A DNA stretch of 64,000 bases from Auanema rhodensis. Taxonomy: Eukaryota > Nematoda > Chromadorea > Rhabditida > Rhabditidae. Shown in pieces: positions 61,230 to 64,000 of the stretch. The position numbers and the translations under genes were made by a program. How positions within the stretch are numbered: position 1 is the stretch's first letter; each line of letters begins with the position of its first letter. Location: positions 9,920,001-9,984,000 of the forward strand of contig OZ059895.1 in NCBI GenBank assembly GCA_964057225.1. The letters are read 5' to 3'. Under the pieces are notes generated by a model that worked only from the letters and a program-made list of their open reading frames with translations, had not been told where the DNA came from and did not search any database.

Positions 61230-64000
61230 CAAAGGAGAGCAAATTATCTTCAATTTTATTTCTATATTACAGTTATAAACCAGTAGTTATTAAACCTTCA
61301 TCTTAACTTTCCTGTTTCTATCTATTTCCTATCAAAACAAACATTATTTAAACATTATGCAACTATGAAATCTTTTTTAATTTATTGTATTTGAAGCTCA
61401 TAAGAATTGATATCATTGAGGGATCCAGATGAAACGTGGAAAATTACATAACTAACATGAAATTGGAGAAAAAACTATAACAAGGATAAGTAGGTAAACC
61501 ATTGAATATCAGATATTTTCGCTTACGACTATACCACGTTAAAAGTACGCCATACAGCTGATTTTCAAATTTATCTCTTCCGTAACAAATGTTTTCAATT
61601 TTCAAGCACTTTTACTTGGATAGCTCAACCAAAGGAAAGCAAATTATCTTCAATTTTATTTCTATATTACAGTTATAAACCAGTAGGTAATGAACCTTTA
61701 TCTTGACTTTACTGTTTCTATCCATTTCCTTTCGAAACAAACATTGTTTAAACACTATACTACTGTGAAACCTTTTTTTATTTATTGTATTTGGAGCTCA
61801 TAAAATTTGATATCATCGAGGGATCCAGATGGAAGGTGGAAAATTACATAACTAACATGAAATTGGAAAAAAAACTATAACGGGGATAAGTATGTTAACG
61901 ATTGAATATCAGATATTTTCGCTTACGACCATACCACCTTGAAAGTACGCCATGCAACTGATTTTCAATTTTATCTTTTCCGTAACAAATGTTTTCAATT
62001 TTCAAGCAGTTTTACTTAGATAGCTCAACCAAAGGAGAGCAAATTATCTTCAATCTTTTTTTTATATTACAGTTATAAACCAGTAGTTATTAAACCTTCA
62101 TCTTAACTTTCCTGTTTCTATCTATTTCCTATCAAAACAAACATTATTTAAACATTATGCAACTATGAAACCTTTTTTAATTTATTGTATTTGAAGCTCA
62201 TAAGAATTGATATCATTGAGGGATCCAGATGAAACGTGGAAAATTACATAACTAACATGAAATTGGAGAAAAAACTATAACAAGGATGAGTAGGTAAACC
62301 ATTGAATATCAGATATTTTCGCTTACGACTATACCACGTTAAAAGTACGCCATACAGCTGATTTTCAAATTTATCTCTTCCGTAACAAATGTTTTCAATT
62401 TTCAAGCACTTTTACTTGGATAGCTCAACCAAAGGAAAGCAAATTATCTTCAATTTTATTTCTATATTACAGTTATAAACCAGTAGGTAATGAAAATTCA
62501 TCTTGAATTTACTGTTTCTATCTATTTCCTATCAGAACAAACATTGTTTAAACACTATGCAACTATGAAACCTTTCTTAATTTATTGTATTTGGAGCTCA
62601 TAAGATTTGATATCATTGAGGGATACAGATGAAACGTGGAAAATTACATAACTAACATGAAATTAGAAAAAAAAACTATAACGGGGATGAGTATGTTAAC
62701 CATTGAATATCAGATATTTTCGCTTACGACCATACCACGTTGAAAGTACGCCATACAGCTGATTTTCAATTTTATCTCTTCCGTAACAAATGTTTTCAAT
62801 TTTCAAGCAGTTTTACTTAGATAGCTCAACCAAAGGAGAGCAAATTATCTTCAATCTTTTTTTTATATTACAGTTATAAACCAGTAGTTATTAAACCTTC
62901 ATCTTAACTTTCCTGTTTCTATCTATTTCCTATCAAAACAAACATTATTTAAACATTATGCAACTATGAAACCTTTTTTAATTTATTGTATTTGAAGCTC
63001 ATAAGAATTGATATCATTGAGGGATCCAGATGAAACGTGGAAAATTACATAACTAACATGAAATTGGAGAAAAAACTATAACAAGGATAAGTAGGTAAAC
63101 CATTGAATATCAGATATTTTCGCTTACGACTATACCACGTTAAAAGAACGCCATACAGCTGATTTTCAAATTTATCTCTTCCGTAACAAATGTTTTCAAT
63201 TTTCAAGCACTTTTACTTGGATAGCTCAACCAAAGGAAAGCAAATTATCTTCAATTTTATTTCTATATTACAGTTATAAACCAGTAGGTAATGAACCTTC
63301 ATCTTGACTTTACTGTTTCTATCCATTTCCTATCGAAACAAACATTATTTAAACATTATGCAACTATGAAACCTTTTTTTATTTATTGTATTTGGAGCTC
63401 ATAAAATTTGATATCATCGAGGGATCCAGATGGAACGTGGAAAATTACATAACTAACATGAAATTGGAAAAAAAACTATAACGGGGATAAGTATGTTAAC
63501 GATTGAATATCAGATATTTTCGCTTACGACCATACCACCTTGAAAGTACGCCATGCAACTGATTTTCAAATTTATCTCTTCCGTAACAAATGTTTTCAAT
63601 TTTCAAGCACTTTTACTTGGATAGCTCAACCAAAGGAAAGCAAATTATCTTCAATTTTATTTCTATATTACAGTTATAAACCAGTAGGTAATGAACCTTC
63701 ATCTTAACTTTCCTGTTTCTATCTATTTCCTATCAAAACAAACATTATTTAAACATTATGCAACTATGAAACCTTTTTTTATTTATTGTATTTGGAGCTC
63801 ATAAAATTTGATATCATCGAGGGATCCAGATGGAACGTGGAAAATTACATAACTAACATGAAATTGGAAAAAAAACTATAACGGGGATAAGTATGTTAAC
63901 GATTGAATATCAGATATTTTCGCTTACGACCATACCACCTTGAAAGTACGCCATGCAACTGATTTTCAATTTTATCTTTTCCGTAACAAATGTTTTCAAT

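Larger units (their letters stand above)
29889..64000 (+). repeat. Right satellite array, about 85 monomers
   Basis: The same 400-bp monomer and orientation as the left array. It continues past the end of the window with no foreign insertion. Landmarks drift by only about 19 bases over 83 monomers. Monomer types differ from the left array: CAAATGTTTTC is dominant over CATATGTTTTC, and GCCATGCAACTG and ACCACCTTGAAAG forms are frequent. A minus-strand frame of about 85 codons is open in one monomer type (for example 32263-32520, 47848-48105, 60100 downward). I regard it as a by-product of the repeat. Confidence 0.97.

Noticed and set aside
29889..64000. Centromere protein-binding box in the satellite
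   Set aside because: I looked for a CENP-B-box-like motif and saw none. Nematode centromeres need not use one, so centromeric function cannot be judged from sequence.

Overview
The window reads as heterochromatin-like DNA from a small-genome eukaryote, most likely a nematode. The evidence is a nematode-like 5S rRNA gene, introns of about 40 nt with GT/AG ends, AT-rich sequence, and nematode-type Ty3/Gypsy and BEL/Pao retrotransposon remnants. I see no prokaryotic operon, no tRNA and no convincing intact host protein gene.

Layout. (1) 1-16018: about 40 head-to-tail copies of a 400-bp satellite on the + strand. Blocks of four monomers (about 1.6 kb) form higher-order repeats. (2) 16019-18350: the 3' end of a Ty3/Gypsy element, with integrase C-terminus, a methionine-free acidic extension, a degenerate 3' reading frame and an LTR-like end. 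(3) 18351-18712: one satellite monomer in opposite orientation, running directly into a full-length 5S rRNA gene (18728-18844, minus). (4) 18845-25756: an imperfect palindrome. A broken Mutator-like (MULE-type) transposase gene and a broken viral-type membrane glycoprotein gene, tail to tail, appear once in each arm. Between the arms lie an LTR-like segment, a Gag remnant and a BEL/Pao integrase remnant. (5) 25757-25812: a 5S fragment pointing outward, interrupted by (6) a 5' LTR and truncated gag-pol of a BEL/Pao element (25813-29300). (7) 29301-29888: about 1.5 inverted satellite monomers. (8) 29889-64000: about 85 more + strand monomers with longer higher-order repeats, including a near-identical 3.6-kb (nine-monomer) tandem duplication at 54030-61229.

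The main unifying observation is that every satellite monomer examined carries the first 33 nt of 5S rRNA but none of its internal promoter. The only full-length 5S gene sits head-to-tail with an inverted monomer. The satellite therefore looks like a derivative of a 5S rDNA unit. All four places where the array changes orientation or meets foreign DNA fall in the same short part of the monomer, around its A-tract. All protein-coding sequences found are fragments of mobile or virus-like elements and carry stops, frameshifts or deletions. They are described as they stand, without reconstruction.
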